Shown: positions 11,033-21,753 of the stretch, one piece after another | Layout: the number at the start of each line of letters is the position of its first letter | Position numbering within the stretch: position 1 is the stretch's first letter | Assembly (NCBI GenBank): GCA_033782935.1 | Contig: JAWQEG010000281.1 | Coordinates: 242,001-306,000, forward strand | Reading direction: 5' to 3' | Length of the DNA: 64,000 nt | From: Petrolisthes cinctipes | Taxonomy: Eukaryota > Arthropoda > Malacostraca > Decapoda > Porcellanidae | The notes under the pieces: model-generated | What the model was told of the DNA's origin: nothing | The model's database searches: none | Seen by the model: only the letters and a program-made list of their open reading frames with translations | Position numbers and translations under genes: made by a program

Positions 11033-11381
11033 TAGAGAGAATGTAAAGTGAGGAGTTTGTAAAGAAGGTGTATGGAAGTGAAGTTGTGGCACCTGGTGTG
11101 AGAGGCAGACCTCCGGTTAGATGGCAGAACAGAGTGGAAGAGTATGTAAAGGAGAGAAACATGAGGGGCAGAGGAGGGCTTGAACAAGTAAGGAGGGAGT
11201 GTTGGAACAGAGCGGAAGAGTATGTAAAGGAGAGAAACGTGAGAAGCAGAGTAGGGCTTGAACAAGTAAGGAGGGAGTGTTGGAACAGAGAGAACTGGAG
11301 GCACTTCTGCCGTGGCCACCCCCTTGGGGGGAGTTCATGGAGGCAACGAGGCATCAGAGCTATAGATAGATACATAGAATA

Positions 11382-12692
11382 GTGAATGGAGAGGCTATGG
11401 AATGGAGTGATGTGGTCAGTGGGGTACCTCAGGGCTCAGTCTTGGGACCATTACTATTTGTTGTTTATATCAATGACCTGCCTAGTTGTGTTGTGATGGA
11501 AACAAAAGTGATATATATTTGTATGCTGATGACACTAAAATTTTTAGAACTATGGCAAATGATGATGACCATATAAAACTCCAAGAAGATTTAGAAGATA
11601 TGAAACATTGGACAGAAAAATGGTTATTGAGTTTTTATTCAGATAAGACGAGGTAAATGAGAATTGGTGGATCTGAAGAAAGAGTGAGAGAGAGAGAGTA
11701 TCATCTTGAAAATGTAATAGAAAGGTCAAGAGCTGAAAAGGATATTGGAGTAATTATTGACGACATATTGAAATTTTCAGAAAATCTCTCAGAGAAAATA
11801 AACAAAGGTAACAAGATTGTTGGCATTATAAGAAGAACTTTCACCAGCTTAAATGCAGAAATGGTTAAATATCTTTTCATTGCTCTTCTCCGCCCTCATC
11901 TGGAATACGCAAATCAGGTGTGGAATCCCTATCTTTTTAAGGACATTGAGGCAGTTGAAAATGTCCAAAGAAGAGCAACTAAACTCCTGCCCAATAAGAA
12001 GAACTTGTCATATGAGGAGAGGCTAAAAACATTTAATCTACCAACACTGTCATATAGAAGATGGAGAGGCGACATGATTGAAACATTTAAATTTATCAAT
12101 GGACTGTATGACAAGGAATGCAGCGAGAAAGTTTTTCAGGAACGGGAAGAGAGTATTACACGAGGAAATTCTAGAAAATTATTTAAACCAAGATCACGAA
12201 TGAACTTGAGGAAATACTCTTTTCTCTGCAGAGTAATAGATATGTGGAACTCTCTGCCAGAGTGGGTCATAAACCAGAAATCAGTGGTTTCATTTGAAAA
12301 ACAATTGGTAAATATTGAAAGAATTACCGTTATTGTGTACGGTTTTTCTCCCTTCATTACCCACTTAATTAGACCATTCTAAGACTATTTTCTTCTATGG
12401 CATTTCCTCCACAAATGCCCTATTTCCAAGATAGGGCATATTCAAATGGGGCATTTTGAAATTAGCCTGACCTTACCTGACCTAACCTAGACCACAGCAA
12501 ACTACCGGGACCTAACCTGGGCAAACTACCGGGAAATAACCGCGGTAAAGTACAGGAAATGACCGGGGCTAAATACGGGGATCTAGCCGGATCTGGCAAC
12601 ACTGCTACAAAACGGTAATTCTTCCAATAAATACCAAACAATTAGATAAGTTTTGGGACAATCAAGAACAAAAATACTTCTATAGGGCAAAT
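11382..12692 (+). pseudogene. LINE-A reverse transcriptase, second half and C-terminus
   Basis: Begins 'VVSGVPQGSVLGPLLFVVYI' (RT motif B). The catalytic Y-A-D-D region near 11521-11545 is shifted out of frame. The frame 11657-12306 carries the C-terminal part 'LRPHLEYANQVWNPY' and 'RRWRGDMIETFKFINGLYD', typical of L2/CR1. The MITE at 12307-12635 interrupts the last residues. After it 'KQLDKFWDNQEQKYFY' ends at a stop near 12692. Together with 4346-5354 this is nearly a full RT, split by the RTE nest. Confidence 0.82.
12307..12635. mobile_element. MITE of the ggtaaatattgaa family
   Basis: TIRs ggtaaatattgaaagaatta and its inverse, with an 8-bp target duplication aaacaatt taken from LINE-A coding sequence. 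The body includes cctgaccttacctgacctaa-type tracts and ends in 'ccggatctggcaacactgct'. The copy in arm A' is at 34460-34788. Confidence 0.85.
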
Positions 12693-12775
12693 GAGTAATA
12701 GGAATGAAGTGGAGCTGAAAGTACAGGCTCACCAATAGAGCCTCTTCCAGAAGATCATCTGTAAGCATCTGTGTG

Positions 12776-13410
12776 GTTTGTTGGGAAGCTTACAAACCAA
12801 TACCACTGTGTTTATTGACCGTAAAATAATGAAGCCTTACAAGTGTGGTTGGTTGGGAAGCTTACAAACCAATAATACCACTGAGGAATTGACGGTATTT
12901 ATTGAAAGAATTACCGTTTTGTAGCAGTGTTGCCAGATCCGGCTAGGTCCCAGTATTTTGCACCAGTCATTTTCTTTACTTTACCACGGTTATTTCCCGG
13001 TAGTTTGCCCAGGTTAGGTCCCGGTAGTCTGCCCAGGTTAGGTCCCGGTAGTCTGATGCGGTCTAGGTTAGGTTACGTCAGATCAGGTAAGGTCAGGGTA
13101 ATTTCAAAATGCCCCATTTGAATATACACTTTGGTATGGTATCTTGTAAATGGGGCATTTGCGGAGAAAATGCCATAGAAGAAAATAGTCTTAGAATGGT
13201 CTAAATAAGTAGGTAATGAAGGTAGAAAAACCATACGCAATAACGGTAATTCATTCAATATTTACCGAATTGACCCTAAATGGACGTTGTATAGGGTCGT
13301 GTGGTTGGTTAGGAAGCTTACAAACCAATACCACTATGGAATCAACCCTAAAATAATGAAGCCTAATACAAGTGTGGTTGGTTGGGAAGCTTACAAACCA
13401 ACACACCGAG
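12776..13410. repeat. Four copies of a ttggttgggaagcttacaaa motif
   Basis: A near-palindrome centred on aagctt recurs four times, spaced by about 60-80 bp of gaagcctnacaagtg-type sequence; the private MITE splits the array. The array in arm A' is 34070-34325. Function unknown. Confidence 0.7.
12894..13266. mobile_element. MITE of the ggtaaatattgaa family, private to arm A
   Basis: 373 bp in the opposite orientation to the previous copy, flanked by the 8-bp duplication gaattgac (12886-12893, 13267-13274). Arm A' near 34190-34220 has the uninterrupted site with gaattgac once, giving an occupied/empty pair that fixes the boundaries and TSD length. Confidence 0.92.
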
Positions 13411-13479
13411 TAGCCATCTTAGTTAGTATGACCACAAACTAAAAAATTCACACATTTACTCTTATAACAATAATTAAGG

Positions 13480-13600
13480 CGTTATGCAAGAAGATCCATA
13501 GTGTATGCGATGCATGGTACCGGTACGATGGCTCTGTTGTGTGTCCATAGAGCCGCACACCATCGTACCGGCACATCATCGTATTTACTATGACTGATTT
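13480..13600. mobile_element. Palindromic fold-back MITE
   Basis: The two halves are imperfect inverse copies, with accggtacgatggctctg on one side and ccatcgtaccgg on the other, around a loop at gtgtgtccatag. A cleaner member of the family is at 23663-23787; the arm A' copy is about 33880-33995. Confidence 0.65.
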
Positions 13601-13639
13601 TTTTTTGTTTACTTACATTCTTATCGTGTTGGATTCTCT

Positions 13640-14150
13640 GCAGTGTTGCCAGATCAGAGGAGGTCTTACTGTCAGTGTTGCCAGATCTATTTGGCATCAT
13701 ACCCTCAACTTCAATATCATCAGAATTTCCCTTTTTTTTTTACCTCAATAATTTTCCTGTTTATATTTACCATTATTCTTTATTATTATTTATATTTACC
13801 ATTATTTTATTCTTGAAATTTCGTCTGGTAGAAATTTTACTCCTAAACAATCTTAATTAATATAATATCCCAATTGGTACTTCTAATTGTCCATACTTGG
13901 CAATACTGCTTCACTGTCAGTACGCCAGTGTTGCCAGATCCATTTGGCATTATACCCACAACTTCAACATCAGAATTTCCCTTTTTACCTCAATAATTCT
14001 CTGTTTACTCTTGAACATTGACGGTCATTTTGGTATTTCATCATCTGGTAGAAATTACCGTGATTACTCTTAAACAATCTTTTAATATAATTTCCTTGTG
14101 TGGACTTCAAAACTATCCAAAAACAGATAAATTTCCCAGCACCTGGCAAC
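13640..14150. repeat. Diverged tandem duplication of about 250 bp
   Basis: The series gtgttgccagatc, atttggcat, cccncaacttcaa, cagaatttccctttt, tacctcaataatt occurs first at about 13674-13860 and again at about 13928-14140. No coding potential. Confidence 0.6.
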
Positions 14151-14934
14151 ACTGATTGAGTGACTTGCCGAGGATTTTATTAGTCCAGGGAGAAGGATAG
14201 ATCATTCTGGGTTTATTTTGGTCCTGAGAGAAGGATAGATTACTCTGTGTTTATTTTGGTGTCATCGTTGTGGCTGGCTGTGACGGTGGCGCCTCTAGCG
14301 GCCGTGGGGAATCATCACTTTAGTTCCCGTCTGCTTCCCTTTATCGATCCTCATTCATATTTAAGACTGATTTTCTTTATTAGTAGCGCCCACGACCTTT
14401 GGTGCTAATTATATGGCTATAGAATAAATAATTATATTCATTTTGGTCAAACTACATAATGAATTACGATAATATTTACGACAAAACCCTAATATATTGT
14501 TTAAAAAAAACATATTGTACAGCCACAATCAAATATCCACTGACACTTTCCTTCCATCGTATACAGTATTACCACCTTATACAGTATACTTACAGTATAC
14601 TTTAGGTATAACTATGACAATCAATTCAATCTGTACTTGGTAGCTTAAGTTGCTACTTTAATTATGTAAATATTCGCGTTTCAGTATTTTTGAAAAGCGG
14701 AATAATGATAAGTACTTAATTATTCCATTTAAAGGTGCTGGTTCCAGTAAAAAAAATCAATCATAACCAACCAAAAACTGCAAAAAAACTTCCACCGCTC
14801 CTGTGAAAGTCAAGGAGCAGCTGTTAGTGATTCCTATCAGCCGCTAGGTGGCTCTGCTGTACCGCGACGACCAAAACTCGTATAAGAGTGGTCCGTCCTC
14901 CTACAGTAATACTAATAAAGTCCTTGTGGCTAAA
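14151..14934. other. Non-coding stretch of arm A
   Basis: No gene seen. At 14520-14560 a truncated left end of the cagccacaatcaaatatcc MITE family is recognisable. Two near-repeats of ggagaaggatagatcattctg lie at about 14190-14250. Confidence 0.5.
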
Positions 14935-15107
14935 GTACACTCGTGATACACAATTTCTGACCAGAGTGTGAGCAGCAGAAAGCTTCGAATCGCCTGGTAT
15001 TGTTCATTTCCCCACCCAGTACACCTATAGAGGCTGAGTTCGAATGCAGGGTATGTGTGTGTGTGTGCCATTCATCTCTGGTCAGAAATTACGTATCACG
15101 AGTGTAC
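14935..15107. mobile_element. Short MITE, gtacactcgtgatac ends
   Basis: 173 bp with inverted ends gtacactcgtgatac...ctgaccagag. The inverted duplication breaks inside its right end: homology to arm A' stops at 15081, and the arm A' copy (32474-32620) keeps only one complete end. Confidence 0.75.
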
Positions 15108-15417
15108 TTGAGAATAAAAGAAACCTTGCTTGGTATATGCATTATAGGCAAATTACATAATAAATTATCCACAACCTAATATTTACGACAGATTTAAAGA
15201 TCGACCTAATTGCCAAAACATCCATACTTTAATAACATTCATGCATAATATTTAAAATGAGTAATTATAACCTGTTTCTGTTATCTACAATATTATTTGT
15301 CAATAGTATTCTGATGTAATATTTGATGAAAAGAACAGCCATTCAGATTTTATAGACCATATATACTTAAAATTACATAACAATGACCTAAAGAGTACTG
15401 TAGGCTTATATACTGTA
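15108..15417. other. AT-rich non-coding stretch
   Basis: Nothing recognised between the end of arm A and the MITE starting at 15418. Confidence 0.5.
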
Positions 15418-17443
15418 CAGCCACAATCAAATATACCCCGACACTTTCCTTCCATCGTGCAAATAAATCGGCATCATATCAAAATATAATCATACAACAA
15501 CACCTTACGTCAACTCAACCCCCTCAATTATTATTATAAGGTGCTGCAAAATCATACACGTGTTGTTCTTCATTACCAAGATATTTATTATTATTATTAT
15601 TATTATTATGAGGTGCTGCAAAATCATACACGTGTTGTTCTTTAGTACCAAGATATTTATTATTATTATTATTATGAGGTGCTGCAAAATTAAACACATG
15701 TTGTTCTTTATTACCAAGATATATATGGCTTATATGTACATTGGCGTGGAGGCAGGGAGAGGTGCCAGAGGATTGGAGGAGAGCCATAATTGTACCTTTG
15801 TATAAGGGGAAGGGCAGTAAGGATGAGTGTGGTAGCTATAGGGGAATAAGCCTTCTTAGTGTACCGGGGAAGGTTTACGGGAAGGTTCTTACTGAACGAC
15901 TGGTTGAAGTAACAGGGAATAAAGTTAGTGAGGAGCAGGTAGGGTTCAAAAAGGGTAGAGGATGTGTGGACCAAATATTTGCATTAAAATCAATAGTTGA
16001 GAAATATATTGGGAAGGTTAAGAAGTTGTATGCTGCCTTCATGGACTTGGAGAAGGCATACGATAGAGTTGATAGGAAAGCTATGACAGAGGTGTTGAGA
16101 ATTTATGGTGTTGGGGGGCCTTTGCTGAAAGGTATTGAAGCTTTTTATGCAGATGCAAAAGCATGTGTACGGGTAGAGGGTGATCTAAGTGAGAGTTTTA
16201 ATATTATTGTAGGGCTGAGACAGGGGTGTGTTATGTCACCATGGTTGTTCAATATATATATATGGATGGTTGTATGAGAGAGGTGAAAGCCAAAGTGAAT
16301 GGTCTGGGGGTGAAGTTGAGGCTGAATGAAGCAAATTGGTCCCTGGTGGCAAGTTTGTTTGCGGATGACACTGTGCTGATGGCTGAGAATGAAAGGAATT
16401 TACAGAGAGTGGTGGACGAATTTCAGTCTGTGTGTAAACGAAGGAAATTGAAGGTGAATGTAGATAAAAGTAAAGTGATGGTATTTGAGAGAGCAGAAAC
16501 TGAAGTGATTGACTTTGCTACACCTTACAGAGTGGCTGTACCAACTGGGACGAAGTGTGAGATAACTCTGAGGGGCGAGAGGATGGAGGAAGTGAAGGAG
16601 TTTAAGTACCTGGGTACAGTTATGTGTAAACATGGAAGTATGGAAGGAGAAATTAGGGAGAGAGCAGTGAAGGGTAGACAGGTCATAGGATCACTGGGAA
16701 GGATTATGAAGGGTAGAAGTGTGAGTATGGAAGTGAAAAGGGGACTACGAAATAGTATAATCCTGCAAACACTGACATATGCGTTGGAGACATGGACATG
16801 GAGTAGGGCACATCAGTCTAGAATAGGTGCTGTGGAAATGAGTTACTTGAGAGGAGCATGTGGACTTACTAGATGGGATGGAGAAAGTAATGAGAGTGTG
16901 TATGAGAGATGTGGTATGAGTGAGAAGGCAATTGGCATTGAGTGTGGAGTGGTTGAGAGAGTGAAACGTGATACATTGAGATGGTTTGGACATGTAGAGA
17001 GAATGCAAGGCGAGGAGTTTGTAAAGAAGGTGTATGGAAGTGAAGTTGTAGGACCTGGTGTGAGAGGCAGACCTCCGGTCAGATGGCAGAACAGAGTGGA
17101 AGAGTATGTAAAGGAGAGAAACGTGAGGGGTAGAGTAGGGATGGACCAAGTAAGGAGGGAGTGTTGGAACAGGGAGAACTGGAGACACTTCTGCCGTGGC
17201 CACCCCCTTGGGGGGAGTTCCCGGAGGGAGCGAGGCGTCAGAGCTATAGATAGATAGATAGATATTTATTATTATTATTATTATTATTATGAGGTGCAGT
17301 AAAATTAAACACATGTTGTTCTTTATTACCAAGATATTTATTATTATTATGAGGTGCTGCAAAATCATACACGTGTTGTTCTTTATTACCAAGATATTTA
17401 CTACGATGGAAGGAAAGTGTTGGTGGATATTTGATTGTGGCTG
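15418..17443. mobile_element. MITE cagccacaatcaaatatcc, split by an RTE-like LINE
   Basis: The left end cagccacaatcaaatatac starts at 15418, and the right end ...gatatttgattgtggctg closes at 17443, with TA outside both. The solo copy at 51978-52190 is only 213 bp. The excess is an RTE-like LINE (15722-17262) plus extra copies of the inner motif gaggtgctgcaaaatcatac with (tta)n runs. Confidence 0.8.
15722..17262 (+). pseudogene. RTE-like LINE, RT domain to 3' end
   Basis: Frame 15741-16277 has 'GYRGISLLSVPGKVYGKVL', 'EQVGFKKGRGCVDQIFALKS', 'FMDLEKAYDRVDRKAM' (RT motif A), and 'VGLRQGCVMSPWLFNIY'. At about 16245 an extra at in an (at)n run shifts the frame. It continues at 16262-17257 with 'SLFADDTVLMA' (catalytic F-A-D-D), then 'RWFGHVERMQGEEF', 'GVRGRPPVRWQNRVEEY' and 'HFCRGHPLGGSS'. 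A (taga)n tail follows. The 5' end, with the endonuclease, is missing, as in a truncated insertion. Classification as RTE rests on the RT and W-F-G-H-V motifs and is not certain. Confidence 0.85.
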
Positions 17444-17755
17444 TACATACCGTATTGTCATCATCAGTACAGTACATGAGACCATTATAACTTTTAACTT
17501 TTACTATGAGGAGAAGTCACATATTTTAGAATCAATAATTTCCTGCTTTCGTTCGTAGCTTGAGAAAGTCTAAAAAAAATCAGGATTGACTTTAATTCAT
17601 TATATACTTACCTTAATTGTTGTCTGAAAACCTGAAGCCAATATTTCAGTCTGGGGCCAAGGAAAATATTTATGTAATACTCCATCCTAACAGAATCAAA
17701 TAAGTCTACAGATTTCAGTACTGTTTTGTTAACCTTTAAATTTGGGGTGGGTAGA
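17444..17755. other. Non-coding stretch of B1
   Basis: No gene seen. Same sequence at 25721-26034 in B2. Confidence 0.5.
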
Positions 17756-17935
17756 AAGCCTGTCCCCCTATTCCCGCACCCCCCCAAAAAAAACCCCAAG
17801 CCTGTCCCCCTACTCCCGCACCAACCAAACCCCCCCCCCCCAAGCCTGTCCCCTACTCCTTCACCCCCCAAACCCCTCCACTAAGCCCGTCCTCTACTCC
17901 CGCACCCCCCTAAGCCCCCCCAAGCTTGTCCCCCT
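17756..17935. repeat. C-rich minisatellite (short allele)
   Basis: About five units of a 36-40-bp motif, aagcctgtccccctactccc with gcaccccccaaa and long C runs. The homologous array in B2 spans over 1.1 kb. Proline-rich open frames here are products of the repeat. Confidence 0.9.
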
Positions 17936-18099
17936 TGTGTTAAATTCACACAGGTTAAACACATCATTTTTTAATTTTTATTAAGAAACTAACATGTTGT
18001 GTAACTTATTGTATAACATTTAGGTTAATTTAGATACAATACCATCTACATTATTTTTTAGTATATCATATTTATGTTTTCATTTTGGTATATTTTCCC

Positions 18100-18330
18100 T
18101 AGTTGATATCTCTCTTTTTTTTTCATTATTTTTTAGTATATCATATTTATGTTTTAATTTAAGTATATTTTCCCTAGCTGATATCTCTCTTTTTTTTTTC
18201 TTTTTTTTTTTGTGTGTGTGTGTTTTTTTTTTTTAAGTTTTCATTTCTGTATATTTTCCATAGTTGATCTCTCTCTTTTTTTTTTTTTTTTTTTTGAGTG
18301 TGTGTGTGTGTGTGTGTGTGTCATAAGGCT
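18100..18330. repeat. T-rich and (TG)n tracts
   Basis: Three near-repeats of about 70 bp (ttagtatatcatatttatgt ... gatatctctctttttt) followed by (tg)n. Counterpart in B2: 27310-27586. Confidence 0.85.
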
Positions 18331-18482
18331 GCTGGCCCTATATAACCCAGGGAAAGAGAGGTAAACTATTCATTCGTGTGTCTCCCTTCAACAAACACAC
18401 ACTCATACAGACACACACACACACATCAGAAACAAGAGAAGAAGAAGAAGCGACATGAAGATTGTAGCTGTATTTACGGTGT
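18331..18482 (+). promoter_or_regulatory. Promoter-like sequence and short leader
   Basis: A TATA-like ccctatataaccc near 18340 is followed by a CA-rich leader and ATG at 18455 in a favourable context (gcgacatga). The frame opens 'MKIVAVFTV' and is then cut by the end of the 4.1-kb TIR element. It could be the start of a host gene destroyed by that element, or part of another repeat. The same stretch is in B2 (27591-27754). Inference only. Confidence 0.35.
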
Positions 18483-20179
18483 CAGGGGTGGGATCTTCAA
18501 AGCATCGTAACCGCAGTTATGATTCTCGTAGCGCCATATTTGCTCGTAAGTTGTTCATAACCGCTACGATCGTATCTTCAAAGCCTCGTAAGGGAGTTTC
18601 CGTCCGCCATTATACGCCATATTTGCTCGTAGCGCTACAAGAACTGAAAAGCACCCTTTAGGCTGATAGCAGGGTCGCGTAGTCGATAAACAACCCGTAA
18701 ATAGTGATATTTGAGTTTATTTACACTTGGCGCGGCCGACACAGGCGACATAATGGTTGTTGTTGTTGTCACTCATCGGTAAATATAAACAAGAGGAGGG
18801 GATTCAGTGAGCAGCTTAGGAGAATGGAGCTGCAAGTGTCAATTTAAACTGATGCACTGTGAAATAGAAAGTTACAAATACTTTTTGTGTATCATTACTT
18901 TTGGAGTGTTTAAGAATAATAGGATATAATGGTGACTTACTAATTGCAGGAAAGTGGCTTCCAGTTACCTGCAAACAAAGCAGAAATTCTTCATTGCATA
19001 GTTAGACTTAATTTAATCCATGTAGTATGAGTCTTTAATCCATAGTCCTTTGCATGAAGTGGATATTCTTAAGGTTGATAAACTTTCTTTATGATTGATT
19101 GACTTTCTAATGAAAATATTACAAGCACATTAATGTAATGTGTGAGCTGGTAACATTTAAATAACTGGAATTATATACCTACTGATGTATTCTGGAGATG
19201 TGTAAAAGGTTGACCATATTCCCGAATCTAAAGACAAAAATATGTCTCAGAATTAACTAATGCAAATATTATCATGTTGTAAAAGTCTCAATAACATGTA
19301 CCGTACATGAACCTTTCCAACCAATTCAATTAATTTTATTGAACAGTATAATTTAATACATAATTTTCACCTGTTCTCATATTACATAAGACTTGTATTT
19401 TTCTACAATAAATGCTTTTCAACAGCATATAACAAATATGTGACTGGTATTGGTTTTTCTAAATGTTTTAATTATAGACTATAAAAAAACCTACATTTTA
19501 TTTACATATGACACCTGTAAAGTTTACAGAAATCCATGATACCTCCCTAGCTATTTGTACTATTAGTTTCCTGCATTATCACAGTTCATTACATTATATA
19601 TACCTGAGTAAAAACCTGCAAATTTATGATATTGAAAAGCTGTTTGAACTCATGTACTTTCCAACAATGACTGAAAACAAAAAACACCAATTCCTTAATG
19701 TCTACAGTACTTGTTTGGCACTCTTCACATTGCTTGGACATATCACAAATATGGCTGAGAAATTATTAAAATACAATAAGATTAAAGCCACAGTACGGCA
19801 TAAGTATATCCTTATAGTTAATCTTCGAACCTTGATATGTAAATAAAACTAAGACATTAATATTATTAGCCAAAGATAAGAATGCATGAAAAAAAAAGTT
19901 GATTTTACTCAAAGAATAATAATTCAAACATGAAATGTGAATGTTAAAAGCTATATTTGAAAGACAAAATATATAATCAAAATAAATAATGTAATTTCTT
20001 AAAAAACATAAGCAGAAGTTAACAATAATATAGATTGAAACCTACACACAAACCACACAACTAAAAACATACTTGCACAATAATAACTCTGTCACAAAAT
20101 ATAACACAACTTAAACCACACTAATCATTAAAAAAAAAAAATCACACACACACAACAAAACACACTTGAAAACAAATCA

Positions 20180-20515
20180 CCTTTTCTCGATAGCCTTTTT
20201 AATGTTCACCAAAGTTTCTGATATTGTGGCTATATTTTCTGCAAGATCCATCAAATTATCCCTTATAGTCTTATGGACAACTAGTATATCTGGAGGTAGC
20301 GTAGCTTCCAGATGAGCTGTCACACCTCCAGCTGACCTAGAGGAAGGGCGACTTGAGGCTACAGAGCTGTGGTACGAATGCTCCTCACTTGGTGGTAGGT
20401 TCTACCAACTTCGGCAAAACCTCACAGTCTTCCACTGTAACTGGCCCGAAGTCCTGCCAACTTGGCCCAGGCTAGGTGAAGGGGCCCTTGATGGCAGTCC
20501 TGGGTCATCCACATC
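20180..20515 (-). pseudogene. Degraded last exon of a TIR-element gene
   Basis: Read on the minus strand it gives 'GDVDDPGLPSRAPSPSLG', then, after frame breaks, 'LPPDILVVHKTIRDNLMDLA', 'ENIATISETLVNIKKAIEKR' and a stop region. The proline/serine linker followed by an amphipathic helix resembles the C-terminus of Myb/SANT-like proteins carried by Harbinger elements. This is family knowledge and the match is weak. The B2 copy (30020-30360) has different small indels, so both are dead. Confidence 0.35.
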
Positions 20516-21108
20516 ACCTTATTATGAAATTATGAAAATTAGCAACTTTCATATAATTTTAGAGAAATATTAAGGATTATCGTTATGAATTAAAATTGTA
20601 AATTCACTCTTAAAGAAAGCAGTATATAATTAGTCATACATATAAGTACAGCAGCAGTACTGCAATTTTTACTTGGTTAAAGTACTCATATGATACATAT
20701 GGAATCCAACAAAGCATCACAAATTTAGTTTTGATTAACATGGCTCCAATTTTTACGACTACATGAACTGCTAACAGGAGTTATTTATATGATACACAAA
20801 ATGTATAAATCACCATGTACTTGACTCCTGTATATTGGGTCATCACTGTACATGTACCGTATTTACTGAAGGTATGGATATATGAGAACATCTTGTATAT
20901 TTGTTCCTAGGACTTAGGCCTTATGATTTGCACTTTTTAACTTTGAATGGAATTGAGAGGTAATGCTGCTCAAAATGTATGTTTTATATATATAAACTCT
21001 CAATGTAATTACTTCACATAGTGCCAATGAGGGAAGATTTCCATATTACTAGCCTAGATGAACAGCAGGATATTTTTTACTGTTATATACTGTACATACT
21101 GCCTGGGT

Positions 21109-21217
21109 CTTGGAGTCCACAGAAATACCCGACACTTGCACTTCTTTAATGACTTGAGCCATAGCCTCTTCTATGTGGGTGAATGTCTTTGTGTCACTAG
21201 TGTCACCACCTGAAATA
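21109..21217 (-). pseudogene. Upstream exon of the TIR-element gene
   Basis: On the minus strand an acceptor (atatttcag) near 21218 opens 'GGDTSDTKTFTHIEEAMAQV' and then 'IKEVQVSGISVDSKTQ', up to a possible GC donor (cccag/gcagta). Further upstream a strong donor aagacag/gtaagtg near 22218 could close a non-coding first exon, with two ccaat boxes near 22330 and 22368. Splice sites were called by eye. Confidence 0.35.
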
Positions 21218-21407
21218 TAACGAAAAATGGTACATAATTCAATAACAAAGCAGAACCAAGCAGAATAAATTACAATACCTGGTTATCATATTAAAATGGT
21301 ACTGTATCTAAATCAGGCAATGAACACTCCCCCCCCCCCATCCTTCAACCCATGTGTGCCCATGCCAACAGCCGAATCCACAATATAAATAATGCTTATA
21401 TATTTTA

Positions 21408-21753
21408 GGTAAATATTGAATGAATTACCGTTATTGGGTACGGTTTTTCTACCTTCATTACCTACTTATTTAGATCATTCTAAGACTATTCTCTTCTATG
21501 GCATTTCCTCTGCAAATGCCCCATTTCCAAGATATTCAAATGGGGCATTTTGAAATTAGCCTGACCTTACCTAACCTAACCTAGACCGCATCAGACTACC
21601 GGGACCTAACCTGGGCAGACTACCGGGACCTAACCTGGCCAAACTACTGGGAAATAACCGTGGTAAAGTATAGGAAATGACAGAGTCAAAATACTGGGAC
21701 CTAGCCGGATCTGGCAACACTGCTACAAAACGGTAATTCTTTCAATAAATACC
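21408..21753. mobile_element. MITE ggtaaatattgaa inside the 4.1-kb element
   Basis: 346 bp with an 8-bp target duplication atatttta at 21400-21407 and 21754-21761. Same insertion in B2 at 31265-31634. Confidence 0.92.

Larger units (their letters stand above)
5355..11378 (+). mobile_element. RTE-like LINE 3' fragment, itself carrying Copia-1 and a TIR element
   Basis: RTE pieces at 5355-5439, 9884-9999 and 11035-11378 line up with 16800-17262 of the more complete copy. The 5' end is truncated and the 3' end has an imperfect (atag)n tail. Copia-1 is inserted at 5440-9878 and a 1033-bp TIR element at 10000-11032. The last RTE piece has an internal tandem duplication of about 72 bp ('RVEEYVKERN' twice). 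It splits LINE-A between its RT motifs A and B. Confidence 0.8.
1411..15081 (+). repeat. Arm A of a large inverted duplication
   Basis: The block reappears in reverse complement at 32474-41382. The order of parts is the same: LINE-A endonuclease, minisatellite, SINE-like insert, MITE, RT halves, RTE fragment with a 1-kb TIR element, LINE-A 3' end, then small MITEs. Sampled stretches differ by about one base per 100. Removing Copia-1 plus its duplication (4444 bp) and the MITE at 12894-13266 plus its duplication (381 bp) leaves about 8.85 kb. That matches the 8.91 kb of the other arm. The outer edge is at about 1411, inside LINE-A. The inner edge is inside the MITE at 14935-15107. Confidence 0.9.

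Noticed and set aside
18455..18661. 68-codon frame 'MKIVAVFTVSG...'
   Set aside because: Only the first nine codons precede the TIR element; the rest is transposon end sequence, and the downstream part of the same frame recurs at 28322.
19508..19846. 112-codon frame within the 4.1-kb TIR element
   Set aside because: AT-rich, shortened by a stop in the second copy (29293-29622), no similarity recognised.
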